Part shown: positions 25,392-34,870 of the stretch, piece by piece
How positions within the stretch are numbered: the stretch's first letter is position 1
Layout: every line of letters starts with the position of its first letter
The notes under the pieces: model-generated
Database searches by the model: none
Told to the model about the DNA's origin: nothing
The model's input: the letters and a program-made list of their open reading frames with translations, nothing else
NCBI GenBank assembly: GCA_902800795.1
Contig: CADCFQ010000017.1
Span: 1-55,019, forward strand
Source: an uncultured Ruminococcus sp.
GTDB taxonomy: Bacteria; Bacillota; Clostridia; Oscillospirales; Ruminococcaceae
DNA length: 55,019 bases
Direction: 5' to 3'
Translations under genes and position numbers: made by a program

Positions 25392-25553
25392 ATGGGACTT
25401 GATGACATCAAAAAGACTATCGACAAGCTTGACGACAAGATACCCGATAACGTCAAGAAGGAAGCCAAGAAGCTTGCCACCAAGGAAAACCTTGAAAAGG
25501 CAAAGGACATGGCGGAAGATGTGATCGATAAGATCAAGAAGAAAAAGGACTGA
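25392..25553 (+). CDS. Small highly charged helical protein, unknown
   Basis: 53 residues, MGLDDIKKTIDKLDDK at the start and a lysine-rich end (KIKKKKD). Perfect GGAGG ribosome site 8 bp upstream and tight spacing after the methyltransferase support it as real. Sequence is almost all amphipathic helix with no cysteine and one methionine after the start. It vaguely recalls short antitoxin-like or CsbD-like helical proteins, but not enough to name it. Confidence 0.65.
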   Translation: MGLDDIKKTIDKLDDKIPDNVKKEAKKLATKENLEKAKDMAEDVIDKIKKKKD

Positions 25554-25563
25554 GCTTGTCAGA

Positions 25564-25582
25564 GGGGCGGCTTTGCCGCCCC
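25564..25582 (+). terminator. Hairpin between the small protein gene and ecfA1
   Basis: GGGGCGGC/GCCGCCCC with a TTT loop; no U-tract follows (GTAAGC), so a partial terminator or mRNA-processing hairpin. Confidence 0.5.
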
Positions 25583-25608
25583 GTAAGCTTTAGGTCGGAG
25601 CTGATTTT

Positions 25609-26457
25609 ATGAGTAGTTTTATTGAGATTCGTGATCTTGAATTTTCATATATAAACGAGATCGAGGAGCCGCCCGTTGTCACTGAGGTGCTGAAGGGTGT
25701 GACTCTTGATATAAATAAAGGCGAGTTCGTGGCAGTGCTTGGGCATAACGGCTCGGGAAAATCCACACTTGCCAAGTGTATAAACGGCATTAACATCCCC
25801 CAGAAGGGCAGCGTGAGCGTTGACGGGATGTCTGTTGCTGACGAGAACAACCTCCTTGATATCCGCCAGAAGGTCGGAATGGTGTTCCAGAACCCGGACA
25901 ACCAGATCGTTGCGACTATAGTTGAAGAGGACGTTGCGTTCGCACTGGAGAATATGGGGGTTGACCCCAAGGAGATACGCCGCAGGGTCGATGAAGCCCT
26001 TAAAACTGTAGGGATGTATGAATACAGGCTCCACGCTCCTCACAAGCTTTCGGGCGGACAGAAGCAGAGAGTTGCCATTGCCGGAATTATCGCTATGAGA
26101 CCGGATTGTATCCTGCTCGACGAGCCTACGGCGATGCTTGACCCCAAGGGCAGAGCAGAGGTCATGAAGACGATTAAAGAGCTGAATGAAAACGGTGTAA
26201 CTATCGTTCTTATCACCCACTATATGGAAGAGGCTGTCCAGGCCGACAGGGTGGTCGTTATCGACGGCGGAGAGATCGTTCTGGACAATGAACCGAAGAA
26301 GATCTTTTCACAGGTAAACACACTTAAAAACCTGGGACTTGATGTTCCACAGGTCACAGAGCTTTGTCACATATTGAGAAGCGAGGGTGTGGACCTGCCG
26401 GATGATGTAATTACAGAGGAAGAATGTGTAGAGAAGCTTTATGAGCTTCTTGGTTGA
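25609..26457 (+). CDS. ecfA1: Energy-coupling factor transporter ATPase 1
   Basis: 282 residues. Walker A GHNGSGKST, Q-loop VFQNPDNQ, signature LSGGQKQR, Walker B CILLDEPTAMLD. Forms the ATPase pair of the group II ECF vitamin/metal uptake module with the next gene, shared among several substrate-binding S components; none is encoded beside it. Confidence 0.93.
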   Translation: MSSFIEIRDLEFSYINEIEEPPVVTEVLKGVTLDINKGEFVAVLGHNGSGKSTLAKCINGINIPQKGSVSVDGMSVADENNLLDIRQKVGMVFQNPDNQIVATIVEEDVAFALENMGVDPKEIRRRVDEALKTVGMYEYRLHAPHKLSGGQKQRVAIAGIIAMRPDCILLDEPTAMLDPKGRAEVMKTIKELNENGVTIVLITHYMEEAVQADRVVVIDGGEIVLDNEPKKIFSQVNTLKNLGLDVPQVTELCHILRSEGVDLPDDVITEEECVEKLYELLG

Positions 26458-26468
26458 CGGAGAGTAAA

Positions 26469-27329
26469 ATGGCAGTTATAAAGACTGAAGGTCTTACCTA
26501 TGTTTACGGAGAGGGGACACCTTTCCGCAAGGTAGCTGTGGACCATATTGACCTTGAGATAGAAGAGGGCGAGTTCGTCGGGATAATCGGGCATACCGGC
26601 TCTGGAAAATCCACACTTATCCAGCACTTCAACGGACTTTTAAAGCCAACGGAAGGCAGCGTTTATATCGACGGCGAGAAGCTCTGGGACGATAAAGCAA
26701 AGCTCAGACCTATAAGGTTCAAGGTGGGGCTTGTGTTTCAGTATCCCGAGTATCAGCTGTTTGAAGAAACGGTCTATAAGGATATAGCCTTTGGCCCGAA
26801 GAATATGGGACTTGACGATGATGAGATAGACAGGCGGATAAAAGAGACCGCCAGAATGGTCGGCTTAAAGCCTGAGATGCTTGAAAAGTCACCCTTTGAT
26901 CTTTCGGGAGGACAGAAAAGAAGAGTGGCTATCGCCGGAGTTATGGCGATGAACCCTAAAGTGCTAATACTTGACGAGCCTGCATCTGGGCTTGACCCGA
27001 AGGGAAGAGAGCGCATACTCTCGATGCTTAAAGATTATCACAAGCAAACAGGAAACACAGTTTTGCTGGTATCACACTCTATGGAGGATATAGCAAAAAA
27101 TGCTCAGAAGATACTTGTTATGAACAAGGCAAAGCTGTTTTGCTATGATGAGACCGTAAAGGTCTTTCACCGAAGCGAGGAGCTAAGACAAATGGGTCTG
27201 TCTGTTCCTCAGATAACAAGGGTGTTCGACAGGCTCAAGGCTATGGGAATAGGCCTTGACGATGATGTATATACTGTAAAATACGCAGCCGAGCTTGTTC
27301 TCTCGATGTTGAAAAGAAGAGAAGGCTGA
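26469..27329 (+). CDS. ecfA2: Energy-coupling factor transporter ATPase 2
   Basis: 286 residues from ATG 26469 (GACGGAGAG upstream; the earlier in-frame TTG at 26454 overlaps the ecfA1 stop). Walker A GHTGSGKST, Q-loop VFQYPEYQ, signature LSGGQKRR, Walker B VLILDEPASGLD. Confidence 0.93.
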   Translation: MAVIKTEGLTYVYGEGTPFRKVAVDHIDLEIEEGEFVGIIGHTGSGKSTLIQHFNGLLKPTEGSVYIDGEKLWDDKAKLRPIRFKVGLVFQYPEYQLFEETVYKDIAFGPKNMGLDDDEIDRRIKETARMVGLKPEMLEKSPFDLSGGQKRRVAIAGVMAMNPKVLILDEPASGLDPKGRERILSMLKDYHKQTGNTVLLVSHSMEDIAKNAQKILVMNKAKLFCYDETVKVFHRSEELRQMGLSVPQITRVFDRLKAMGIGLDDDVYTVKYAAELVLSMLKRREG

Positions 27330-27349
27330 ACAAAGCTGGGAGGATCAAT

Positions 27350-28156
27350 TTGTTAAAGGACATTACGATAGGACAGTTCTTCCCGGGAACGTCTGTTATC
27401 CATAAAATGGACGCAAGAGTCAAGCTTTTGCTGACAGCGGCATTTATAGTTATGCTGTTTATTGCCGACAGCCTGCGTGCTCTGTGCGTCGGGATAGCTT
27501 TTACGCTCATAGTTTACCCGATATCGGGTATCCCGATAAAGATGATGTGGAAAAGCGTAAAACCCATAATCCCAATAGTTATTATAACGGCGCTGCTCAA
27601 CCTGTTTTTTATCAGGACCGGCAATGTGTACTGGAAATGGAAGTTCATAAAGATCACTTCCGAGGGTGTTGACACAGCCTCCTTTATGGCGATAAGGATA
27701 ATCTGCCTTATCATAGGCTCCTCTATCCTTACCTATACCACCTCGCCTATAGATCTGACGGATGCTATTGAGAGACTGCTGTCACCGCTGAAAAAGCTTA
27801 AAGTCCCGGTACATGAGCTTGCGATGATGATGACCATAGCGTTAAGGTTCATCCCGACACTGATAGAGGAGACCGACAAGATAATGTCGGCACAGAAGGC
27901 AAGAGGAGCGGACATTGAAACGGGTGGGCCTGTTAAAAAGGCAAAGGCTCTTATCCCGATACTTATACCGCTTTTTGTTGCTTCATTCAGACACGCCGAG
28001 GAGCTGGCGCTTGCAATGGAGTGCCGCTGCTATCACGGCGGCGAGGGAAGGACAAGGATGAAACAGCTTCATCTTTCCTGGAGAGACCTGGCAGGAACAG
28101 TGTTTGTCTGCCTCTTCTTTGCAGGGGTAATAGTAGTTAATCATATAGTAAAGTAA
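27350..28156 (+). CDS. ecfT: Energy-coupling factor transmembrane protein
   Basis: 268 residues, TTG start with GGGAGG. Membrane scaffold linking the two ATPases to S components. Hydrophobic segments over residues 25-140 and a last helix near the C-terminus. The coupling helices carry the two short Arg motifs (QKARGAD and ECRCYHGG). Confidence 0.92.
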   Translation: MLKDITIGQFFPGTSVIHKMDARVKLLLTAAFIVMLFIADSLRALCVGIAFTLIVYPISGIPIKMMWKSVKPIIPIVIITALLNLFFIRTGNVYWKWKFIKITSEGVDTASFMAIRIICLIIGSSILTYTTSPIDLTDAIERLLSPLKKLKVPVHELAMMMTIALRFIPTLIEETDKIMSAQKARGADIETGGPVKKAKALIPILIPLFVASFRHAEELALAMECRCYHGGEGRTRMKQLHLSWRDLAGTVFVCLFFAGVIVVNHIVK

Positions 28157-28157
28157 A

Positions 28158-28922
28158 ATGAGGAATTTTAAAGTAACAATAGCCTATAACGGAGCCGCTT
28201 ATCACGGCTGGCAAAGGCAGAACAACGCTTATACTGTTCAGGAAGCTTTTGAGAATGCTTTGTTTGAGCTGATAGGCGAGCGCATCAGCGTGAACGGCTG
28301 TTCAAGGACAGATGCCGGTGTCCACGCAAGAGAATATGTGCTAAGCTTCATGACAGCTTCGACTATCACCTGCAGGGGTGTTGTTTTCGGGCTCAACGCA
28401 ATACTTGATGACGATATTGCCGTGCTTTCCTGCGAGGAAGCGGATGAGAGCTTTCACGCCAGGTATTCCTGCAAGGGCAAGGAGTATGAGTATATCGTTC
28501 ACAACAGCGAGATAAAGGATCCGTTCTATAAATATACAGCCTATCGAAGCTGGTATCCTATCGATGCGCAAAGGCTTGACCGTGAAGCCAAGGCTTTTAT
28601 CGGCAGGCATGATTTCAAGGCGTTCTGCTCGGCAGACTGCACGAAGGAGAACACAGAGCGGACTATCTTTGACTTTACAGTAAAACGAGTCGGAGATACT
28701 GTGCGCTTTAAGGTGAGCGGCGACGGCTTTCTTTACAATATGGTAAGGATAATGGTCGGCACTCTTCTTTATATCAACGACAGCAAGCTCCCGGAGGGAG
28801 CCATAACAGACCTTATTGAAGGACGTGACCGGACAAAGGCCGGAAAGACTGTTCCGCCGCAGGGTCTGTATCTCAACAAGGTATTCTATGACGAAGGTAA
28901 TGAGGATAATGAACAAGAATAA
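28158..28922 (+). CDS. truA: tRNA pseudouridine(38-40) synthase
   Basis: 254 residues. Catalytic aspartate D52 in CSRTDAGVHA and the late motif FLYNMVRIMVG. Isomerises uridines 38-40 of the tRNA anticodon arm. One base after ecfT: the ecfA-ecfA-ecfT-truA order common in Bacillota. It ends in an acidic tail overlapping the next gene. Confidence 0.95.
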   Translation: MRNFKVTIAYNGAAYHGWQRQNNAYTVQEAFENALFELIGERISVNGCSRTDAGVHAREYVLSFMTASTITCRGVVFGLNAILDDDIAVLSCEEADESFHARYSCKGKEYEYIVHNSEIKDPFYKYTAYRSWYPIDAQRLDREAKAFIGRHDFKAFCSADCTKENTERTIFDFTVKRVGDTVRFKVSGDGFLYNMVRIMVGTLLYINDSKLPEGAITDLIEGRDRTKAGKTVPPQGLYLNKVFYDEGNEDNEQE

Positions 28923-30774
28923 CGACAATAATAAAAACAGATCAAATATCTCTGCTCCCGAGTCTGATTTTATAGATAAGGAGACTTTTCACGGTGCCGA
29001 TGAGCCTCTGCCGGAGGTGACTGCCCGTGAGAAAAGACGAAGAAGCAGACAGGAGCGTATGAAAAGAAAGCGCACAGAGGTGGAGAAACGCCTTAAAGAA
29101 GAGCTTTCTGCTCAGAAAAAGCTGGCAGATAAAAACAAAGCTGAGAACGAAAAAACTGCTGATGACGGACCGGAGCATCAGGAGGTCGAGATCGTGATCC
29201 AGGCTCCTTCTGACCCTGTAAAGGAAGACAAGACCGAGAAGGAAGAACCTGCTGAAAGCATCGATGCAGAAAAGGATCCTGAAGCTGTTGATGAAGCACA
29301 TCAGGACGAAGAGAATGAGTCTGAAACAGTGGATGATACAGCAGAGGATGCGGAAGAAAAGAGTTTAGAGGATAAAAAGCTTGAAAAGAAGCTACAGAAA
29401 GCTCAGATAAAGAAAAACCGTGAGAAGATAGTCCTTATCAAGCATGAGACTGTTGAGGACGATGAGGATGATTACGACGTCTTCGATGAAGATGAAGCAT
29501 CCGCAGTCGAGCCTGTTTCTGATGATGAGGAAATAGAAGAAAAAGAAGAGAAGCCTAAGAAAAAGAAGAAAAAGCAAGACGGCGAAAAGTCCGGTAAGGC
29601 CAAAGTTACCGATATAAGAACAGCCAGAAAAAAGCAGAAAATGAAAAGGCGCCTCAAGGTGCTTATCGCTTTGCTTATAGTTGTTTCTTTCGGGCTGGGT
29701 GTTTATCTTTCAAGAGGCTACTGGGTGCCAAAGCTTGAAGGCATCCTTGACAGACCTCACGCTACGATAATAAATGATGGCAAGACCGTGTCGGGTAATT
29801 TCCCTATCACCTTTGACGAGACAGCGGTCAATACTATCTCTGCATTCAATGACTGCATAATCAAGGTGGATGATAACCATATCTATTTCTATGATGAGGC
29901 GGGAGAGGAGATATCATCACTGTCCCACTCGTTTGCAAATCCTGTTGTAAAAACAGCAGGCAAGCGTGCTCTTGTTTATGACAGCGGCGGAAACAAGCTG
30001 TCTGTTATGAACAAGAAGGGAGAGCTCTTTACCAAAGAGATAGAAGACCCTATCCTGCTTGCACAGATAGGTAATAACAGCAATGTAGCTGTTGTTACTC
30101 AGAATGACAAGTATGAGGCTGTAATGACCGTTTACGATGCAGACGGCACACTGATATACAAGTGGCAGAGCTATAAAAAAGTCGTGGATATCACCTTTGA
30201 TGACAAGGGCGACGGCTGCTTTGTTACTACGTTCAAGAGCAAAAACGGACTTATATGCTCCTATCTTACCTATCTGAAATTCGACAGTGAGGACGAGCAG
30301 ATGCAGTCCGGCGTTATCAACGACCTTGTTCTGGATACTATGATGAATGATAACGAGGATTACTGGGTGGTCGGTGCCGAGAATTTCTATAAGCTTGATA
30401 AGGACGGCAATGTGCTGTTTACTTATGAGTATAACGGTCAGCTTATCGACTTTACTCTCAATAAAGCATCAGCTGCTGTTGTTGTTGAGGGTGTTGGCAA
30501 GGGTAATGGTGTTCTTACTATTTTCAGAGCTGACAGCGATTCTGATAAACCTAACAGTGTTATCTATACAGAGGGCGGTTCGCCGAAGAAGCTTCATTCC
30601 TCAAACGGTATGACGTTCCTGCTTAAAGAAAACAGTATAGATGCTTATGACAAGGCAGGAAACCTTCTTGCGACTGCCAATGTGTCCTCCGATTATATTG
30701 ATTTTGCATATCTCAATGATGCTGTTTATTTCTTGGATGTTAGAGAGCTGAATAAGATCAGCTTCAAGACCTGA
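28909..30774 (+). CDS. DUF5711-type membrane protein with long charged N-terminus
   Basis: 621 residues from ATG 28909, overlapping truA by 14 bases; ATG 28900 is an alternative. Residues 1-240 are extremely charged, with alternating acidic and Lys-rich blocks and no predicted fold. One membrane helix follows (about 250-268), then an outside C-terminal half rich in short beta repeats (YDxxGN/GxxL-type), as in a beta-propeller. The family has no known function. The same pair, this protein followed by CvpA, suggests an envelope role. Confidence 0.75.
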   Translation: MNKNNDNNKNRSNISAPESDFIDKETFHGADEPLPEVTAREKRRRSRQERMKRKRTEVEKRLKEELSAQKKLADKNKAENEKTADDGPEHQEVEIVIQAPSDPVKEDKTEKEEPAESIDAEKDPEAVDEAHQDEENESETVDDTAEDAEEKSLEDKKLEKKLQKAQIKKNREKIVLIKHETVEDDEDDYDVFDEDEASAVEPVSDDEEIEEKEEKPKKKKKKQDGEKSGKAKVTDIRTARKKQKMKRRLKVLIALLIVVSFGLGVYLSRGYWVPKLEGILDRPHATIINDGKTVSGNFPITFDETAVNTISAFNDCIIKVDDNHIYFYDEAGEEISSLSHSFANPVVKTAGKRALVYDSGGNKLSVMNKKGELFTKEIEDPILLAQIGNNSNVAVVTQNDKYEAVMTVYDADGTLIYKWQSYKKVVDITFDDKGDGCFVTTFKSKNGLICSYLTYLKFDSEDEQMQSGVINDLVLDTMMNDNEDYWVVGAENFYKLDKDGNVLFTYEYNGQLIDFTLNKASAAVVVEGVGKGNGVLTIFRADSDSDKPNSVIYTEGGSPKKLHSSNGMTFLLKENSIDAYDKAGNLLATANVSSDYIDFAYLNDAVYFLDVRELNKISFKT

Positions 30775-30788
30775 CCGAAGGGAGAACT

Positions 30789-31664
30789 ATGTCTTTATTC
30801 TTAGATCTTATCTGTGCAGTGCTGCTGATACTTTTTGTGTTCATAGGTTATTACAGGGGCTTTGCAAAGTTTGCAGTACTGCTAATAGCTTCTTTCATAT
30901 CTGCAACGCTTGCGTTTTTGCTGGCTGATGTTACAGCCGGAAACGTGTATGAAAAGTATGTTCAGAAAAAGATGACAAAGGGTCTGGAGTCGGCTATCGC
31001 AGTTGTTGATGTCACAAAAGAGGTCAACGACAGGCTGAGTGATATGGGTCTCAGTATCAGGGTCACAGCAGATGAGATAAAGTCCGCTTTTAATAAGACT
31101 ACAGCTCCTTTGGAGTCTATACAGACTCTGCTCCAGGCACACGGACTTGATCCTGAAAGCGCCCACGATGCTGCGGGTGATGTTTTCAAGCAAGTCAAAG
31201 AGACTGTTCAGGAAAAAGCAGGCACAAGCTTTGACAGCAGCGCTATGAACAAGCTGGCATCAAAGGCAGTGAGCGCCTTTGATGAAAAAGCATCAGTAAT
31301 CTTTTATGCGCTGTCCCGTGACGACAACGCCTATGCAGCAGAGATACTTGAAAAAGAGCTTATAAGAAAGCCCTTTATCACACTTTTGAAGATAGTGATG
31401 TTCCTGATATTCTATATCGTGTTCGAGCTGGGATTCAGGCTGATAATATTCCTTGCAGGCCTTATACCCGGAAACAAGATATCGGCAGGAATGAGAACTG
31501 GCGGTGCTTGTCTGGGTGCTGTCAAGGGTGCGGCCTACTGTATGATACTTGCATACTATGCGGCTTCGCTTGTTGCTATGATGGGTGAAACAAACTCGCT
31601 GCTTAGTCTTAATGACTGCCACGACACATTGATATTCAGATTGTTTTTTGATGTATTCTATTAA
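30789..31664 (+). CDS. CvpA family membrane protein
   Basis: 291 residues. N-terminal helices with GYYRGFAKF, typical of CvpA/colicin V production-type proteins, then a long soluble insert (about 55-195) and C-terminal helices. GAAGGGAG upstream. The family is linked to envelope homeostasis; exact role unknown. The insert makes it longer than the ~160-residue E. coli protein. Confidence 0.8.
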   Translation: MSLFLDLICAVLLILFVFIGYYRGFAKFAVLLIASFISATLAFLLADVTAGNVYEKYVQKKMTKGLESAIAVVDVTKEVNDRLSDMGLSIRVTADEIKSAFNKTTAPLESIQTLLQAHGLDPESAHDAAGDVFKQVKETVQEKAGTSFDSSAMNKLASKAVSAFDEKASVIFYALSRDDNAYAAEILEKELIRKPFITLLKIVMFLIFYIVFELGFRLIIFLAGLIPGNKISAGMRTGGACLGAVKGAAYCMILAYYAASLVAMMGETNSLLSLNDCHDTLIFRLFFDVFY

Positions 31665-31698
31665 GATATAACACCTCATAAAAGAAAGGAGAATTTTT

Positions 31699-33972
31699 AT
31701 GATGATGTGTACCAGGTGTAAGAAAAGACCTGCTGTGGTTTTTATTACACAGATGAATGCAAAAGACCCCGAGCAGAAAAAGAATCAGGGTCTTTGTCTG
31801 GTCTGCGCCAAGGAACTTGGCATCTCCCAGGTAGATGATTATATGAAGCAGATGGGCATAAGTGACGATGATCTCGAAGCTATGTCCAATCAGCTTATGG
31901 AGTTTTCCGACGGCGATGATTTTGAGCTTGGCGGAAGCGGTACTATGCCGAATTTCCTTAGCAATCTTTTCGGCGGAGATCAGTCACAGCTTTTCGGCGG
32001 CAAGACCACAGATAATGAGAAAACATCCAATAAAGAGAAGACAAAGGATAAGAAGCAGAAAAAGCTGAAGTTTTTGAATAACTACTGCACGAACCTTACA
32101 GAGAAGGCTCGTGAAGGCAAGCTTGACAATATTATTGGCAGAGACAAGGAGATATCGAGAGTTATCCATATCCTGTCCCGCAGACAGAAGAATAACCCCT
32201 GCCTTATAGGTGAGCCCGGTGTCGGAAAGACAGCCGTTGCCGAGGGTATAGCCCAGAAGATAGTTGCAGGAGATGTTCCTTTCCATATAAGAGACAAGGA
32301 GCTTTACCTGCTTGACCTTACTGCCCTTGTTGCCGGAACACAGTTCAGAGGACAGTTTGAGAGCCGCTGCAAGGGACTTGTTGAAGAGGTCAAGAGTCTT
32401 GGAAATGTTATACTGTTTATCGATGAGGTACACACTCTTGTGGGAACCGGCGACTCCGAGGGTACTATGAATGCGGCGAATATCCTCAAGCCTTCGCTTT
32501 CAAGGGGCGAGATACAGGTAATAGGCGCCACCACCTTTAAGGAGTACAGAAAGTATATAGAAAAGGACTCTGCGCTTGAGAGGCGCTTCCAGCCGGTAAC
32601 TGTCAACGAGCCCACTGTGGAGGATACGATCACTGTCCTTGCAGGTATCAAGAAATACTATGAGAATTATCACAGGGTAAAGGTCAGCGACGAAGCGATC
32701 AGAAAATGTGCAGTTCTTTCCGAGAGATATATAAACGACAGGTTCCTGCCTGATAAAGCGATAGACCTTCTTGACGAAGCCTGTGCCTGCACAAGCATAA
32801 GAACACCCGAGATAGAGGAGTTCGATGACCTGAACGCACAGCTAAAGGAGCAGGAAGCAGCTGTTGAAGAAGCCGAAGCAAAGGATGATCCCGACTATGA
32901 GCAGATAGCTACTCTCAAAGGAGAAGTCCTGCGTATCCAGAACAGGCTTACCGAGGTCGAGGATAAGCTTGCGAATGTTTATGTGACGGACGAGGACCTG
33001 TCCACTGTTATCGAGCTCTGGACGGGAATACCCGCCAATAAGATAGCGCAGAGCGAGTTTGAGAAGATAAGAAATCTCAAAGACCAGATGCTCAAACGCA
33101 TAATCGGTCAGGACGAAGCGGTTGAAAAGGTCGCTAATGCGATAAAGAGAACCAGGATCCAGCTTGATGAAAGGCGCAGACCAGCATCATTCATCTTTGT
33201 GGGACCGACCGGAGTTGGAAAGACGGAGCTTGTAAAGGTGCTCGGCCAGGAGCTGTTTGACTCTCCCGAGCCGCTTATAAGGATAGATATGTCAGAGTAT
33301 ATGGAGAAGCACTCTGTTTCCAAGCTGATAGGCTCACCTCCGGGATATGTAGGCTTTGATGAAGCCGGTCAGCTTACTGAAAAGGTTAGGCGCCGTCCTT
33401 ACAGCGTTATTCTTTTTGATGAGATCGAAAAGGCACATCCTGATGTTATGAACATTATGCTCCAGATACTTGACGAGGGAAGATTGAACGATTCTCAGGG
33501 CAGATCAGTTTCCTTCGAGAATACGGTCATCGTTATGACATCAAATGCTGGTTCAACTGACAAGGACACTGGTGTAGGCTTTAATAAGACGGATAACGAA
33601 GTCGCTCATGACAAGGCTATGAAGGGTCTGCGTGATTTCCTTCGTCCCGAGTTCCTCGGCAGGGTAGATGAGGTCGTTGTGTTCAATCAGCTCACAGAGG
33701 AGAACTATGCTGCTATCGCAGGGCTTATGCTTGGCGAGATGAAGAGACCTCTTGCAGATCAGGGTATCGAGCTAAGATATACGGATAAGGCTCTGAAACT
33801 TATCGCACACAAGGCTCACGGCCATAAGCTTGGCGCAAGAGATATCAAGCGTGTTATCCGTTCCGAGATCGAGGATAAGATAGCATCGCTTATCGTTGAC
33901 AAGGGCGAAGGCGCTGTAGCGGCTGTCGCTGTAGATGCCGACGGGGATGAACTGAAGATCAGCTCAATATAA
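31699..33972 (+). CDS. ClpE-like AAA+ protease ATPase with N-terminal zinc finger
   Basis: 757 residues. N-terminal CXXC ... CXXC zinc finger (C4, C7, C33, C36), then a Gly/Asp-rich linker. Two AAA+ modules follow: Walker [10 protein letters not shown] with LFIDEVH, and GPTGVGKTE with [11 protein letters not shown] coiled-coil insert (about 375-425) is UVR-like. No Clp_N repeats, which points to ClpE rather than ClpC. It should unfold substrates for ClpP. No CtsR-type site is recognised upstream. GAAAGGAG before ATG 31699. Confidence 0.88.
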   Translation: MMMCTRCKKRPAVVFITQMNAKDPEQKKNQGLCLVCAKELGISQVDDYMKQMGISDDDLEAMSNQLMEFSDGDDFELGGSGTMPNFLSNLFGGDQSQLFGGKTTDNEKTSNKEKTKDKKQKKLKFLNNYCTNLTEKAREGKLDNIIGRDKEISRVIHILSRRQKNNPCLIGEPGVGKTAVAEGIAQKIVAGDVPFHIRDKELYLLDLTALVAGTQFRGQFESRCKGLVEEVKSLGNVILFIDEVHTLVGTGDSEGTMNAANILKPSLSRGEIQVIGATTFKEYRKYIEKDSALERRFQPVTVNEPTVEDTITVLAGIKKYYENYHRVKVSDEAIRKCAVLSERYINDRFLPDKAIDLLDEACACTSIRTPEIEEFDDLNAQLKEQEAAVEEAEAKDDPDYEQIATLKGEVLRIQNRLTEVEDKLANVYVTDEDLSTVIELWTGIPANKIAQSEFEKIRNLKDQMLKRIIGQDEAVEKVANAIKRTRIQLDERRRPASFIFVGPTGVGKTELVKVLGQELFDSPEPLIRIDMSEYMEKHSVSKLIGSPPGYVGFDEAGQLTEKVRRRPYSVILFDEIEKAHPDVMNIMLQILDEGRLNDSQGRSVSFENTVIVMTSNAGSTDKDTGVGFNKTDNEVAHDKAMKGLRDFLRPEFLGRVDEVVVFNQLTEENYAAIAGLMLGEMKRPLADQGIELRYTDKALKLIAHKAHGHKLGARDIKRVIRSEIEDKIASLIVDKGEGAVAAVAVDADGDELKISSI

Positions 33973-33976
33973 AAAC

Positions 33977-34018
33977 AAGCGGGTAACTGTCCGTAAAATT
34001 GGACAGCTGCCTGCTTTT
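33977..34018 (+). terminator. Terminator after the ClpE-like gene
   Basis: Long stem: AAGCGGG/CCTGCTT (one G-T) plus CTGTCC/GGACAG with a 3x3 internal loop, followed by TTTTAATT. Confidence 0.75.
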
Positions 34019-34039
34019 AATTGCAAAGGAGAAAGATGT

Positions 34040-34741
34040 ATGTATATAATGGAGAGGGAAGTGGAGTGCAGTGATATCGGTAGCTCGGGGGAGATAAGAA
34101 ACTCTGCGGTGCTTGATCTGCTCCAGGACTGCGCTATCCGTCATCTTGACACCCACCCGGTTATGGCTCCGTTTTTCAAAGAGGAAAACAGCTGTATGTT
34201 CCTGGTTTCCAGACAGCTTCGGATACTAAGGCGGCCACGCTATCATGAGCACATAACCGTAAAGACCTGGACCTGTGAGCTGAAGCGGATGTATGGCTTT
34301 CGTAACACGATGATCTATGGCGCTGACGGCGAGGAGCTTGTCATGAGCTATGAGTCCGGAGCATTTATGGATATTGCGACGCAGAGACCTATAAAGGCTC
34401 CGCAGGAGCTAATCGAAAAAGTCAACATATATCCAAAGGCTGATATGGAGTATGCGTCAAGAAAGATAGCTGTTCCAAAAGGCAGCACCGAGATATATCC
34501 CGATATAACTATTCTCAAATGCTTTATTGATATGAACGAGCACGTCAACAATGCAAGGTATCTTGATATAACGGATGAGTATATATCAGACACTACGGCT
34601 GTCAAAGAGATAAGAGTCGAATATAAGGCTCCGATAAAGCTTGACAGCCGCATCCACGCTGAGGTGGTAAGGGCTGATAACAGTGTTTATGTCAGCCTTG
34701 TGGGTGATAAAGTCTATTGCATTGTACAATACATTGTGTAG
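34040..34741 (+). CDS. Acyl-ACP thioesterase
   Basis: 233 residues, double hot-dog acyl-ACP thioesterase family that releases fatty acids from acyl carrier protein. Conserved MNEHVNNARYLD near residue 170 carries the catalytic Asn/His region. AAAGGAG 8 nt before ATG 34040. It sits between two terminated units, and its promoter is not obvious, so some read-through from upstream may be needed. Confidence 0.85.
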   Translation: MYIMEREVECSDIGSSGEIRNSAVLDLLQDCAIRHLDTHPVMAPFFKEENSCMFLVSRQLRILRRPRYHEHITVKTWTCELKRMYGFRNTMIYGADGEELVMSYESGAFMDIATQRPIKAPQELIEKVNIYPKADMEYASRKIAVPKGSTEIYPDITILKCFIDMNEHVNNARYLDITDEYISDTTAVKEIRVEYKAPIKLDSRIHAEVVRADNSVYVSLVGDKVYCIVQYIV

Positions 34742-34803
34742 TTTGCTGTACTGCTTGATTGAAAATAGTAGTTGAATTATGAAATTTGCCAAAAATCATA
34801 TTA

Positions 34804-34837
34804 TCCTATTGACATACTAGGAATACTATGATATATT
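34804..34837 (+). promoter_or_regulatory. Promoter of cysK with overlapping inverted repeat
   Basis: TTGACA (34809-34814), 17-bp spacer, TATATT (34832-34837). TCCTA (34804-34808) and TAGGA (34818-34822) flank the -35 box symmetrically with 9 bp between, a possible operator for a sulfur repressor. No AACGTT site is present, so cysK is outside the regulon of operons A and B. Confidence 0.7.
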
Positions 34838-34870
34838 CTAATTACAGTAAATTTAACGGAGGTAATTATT

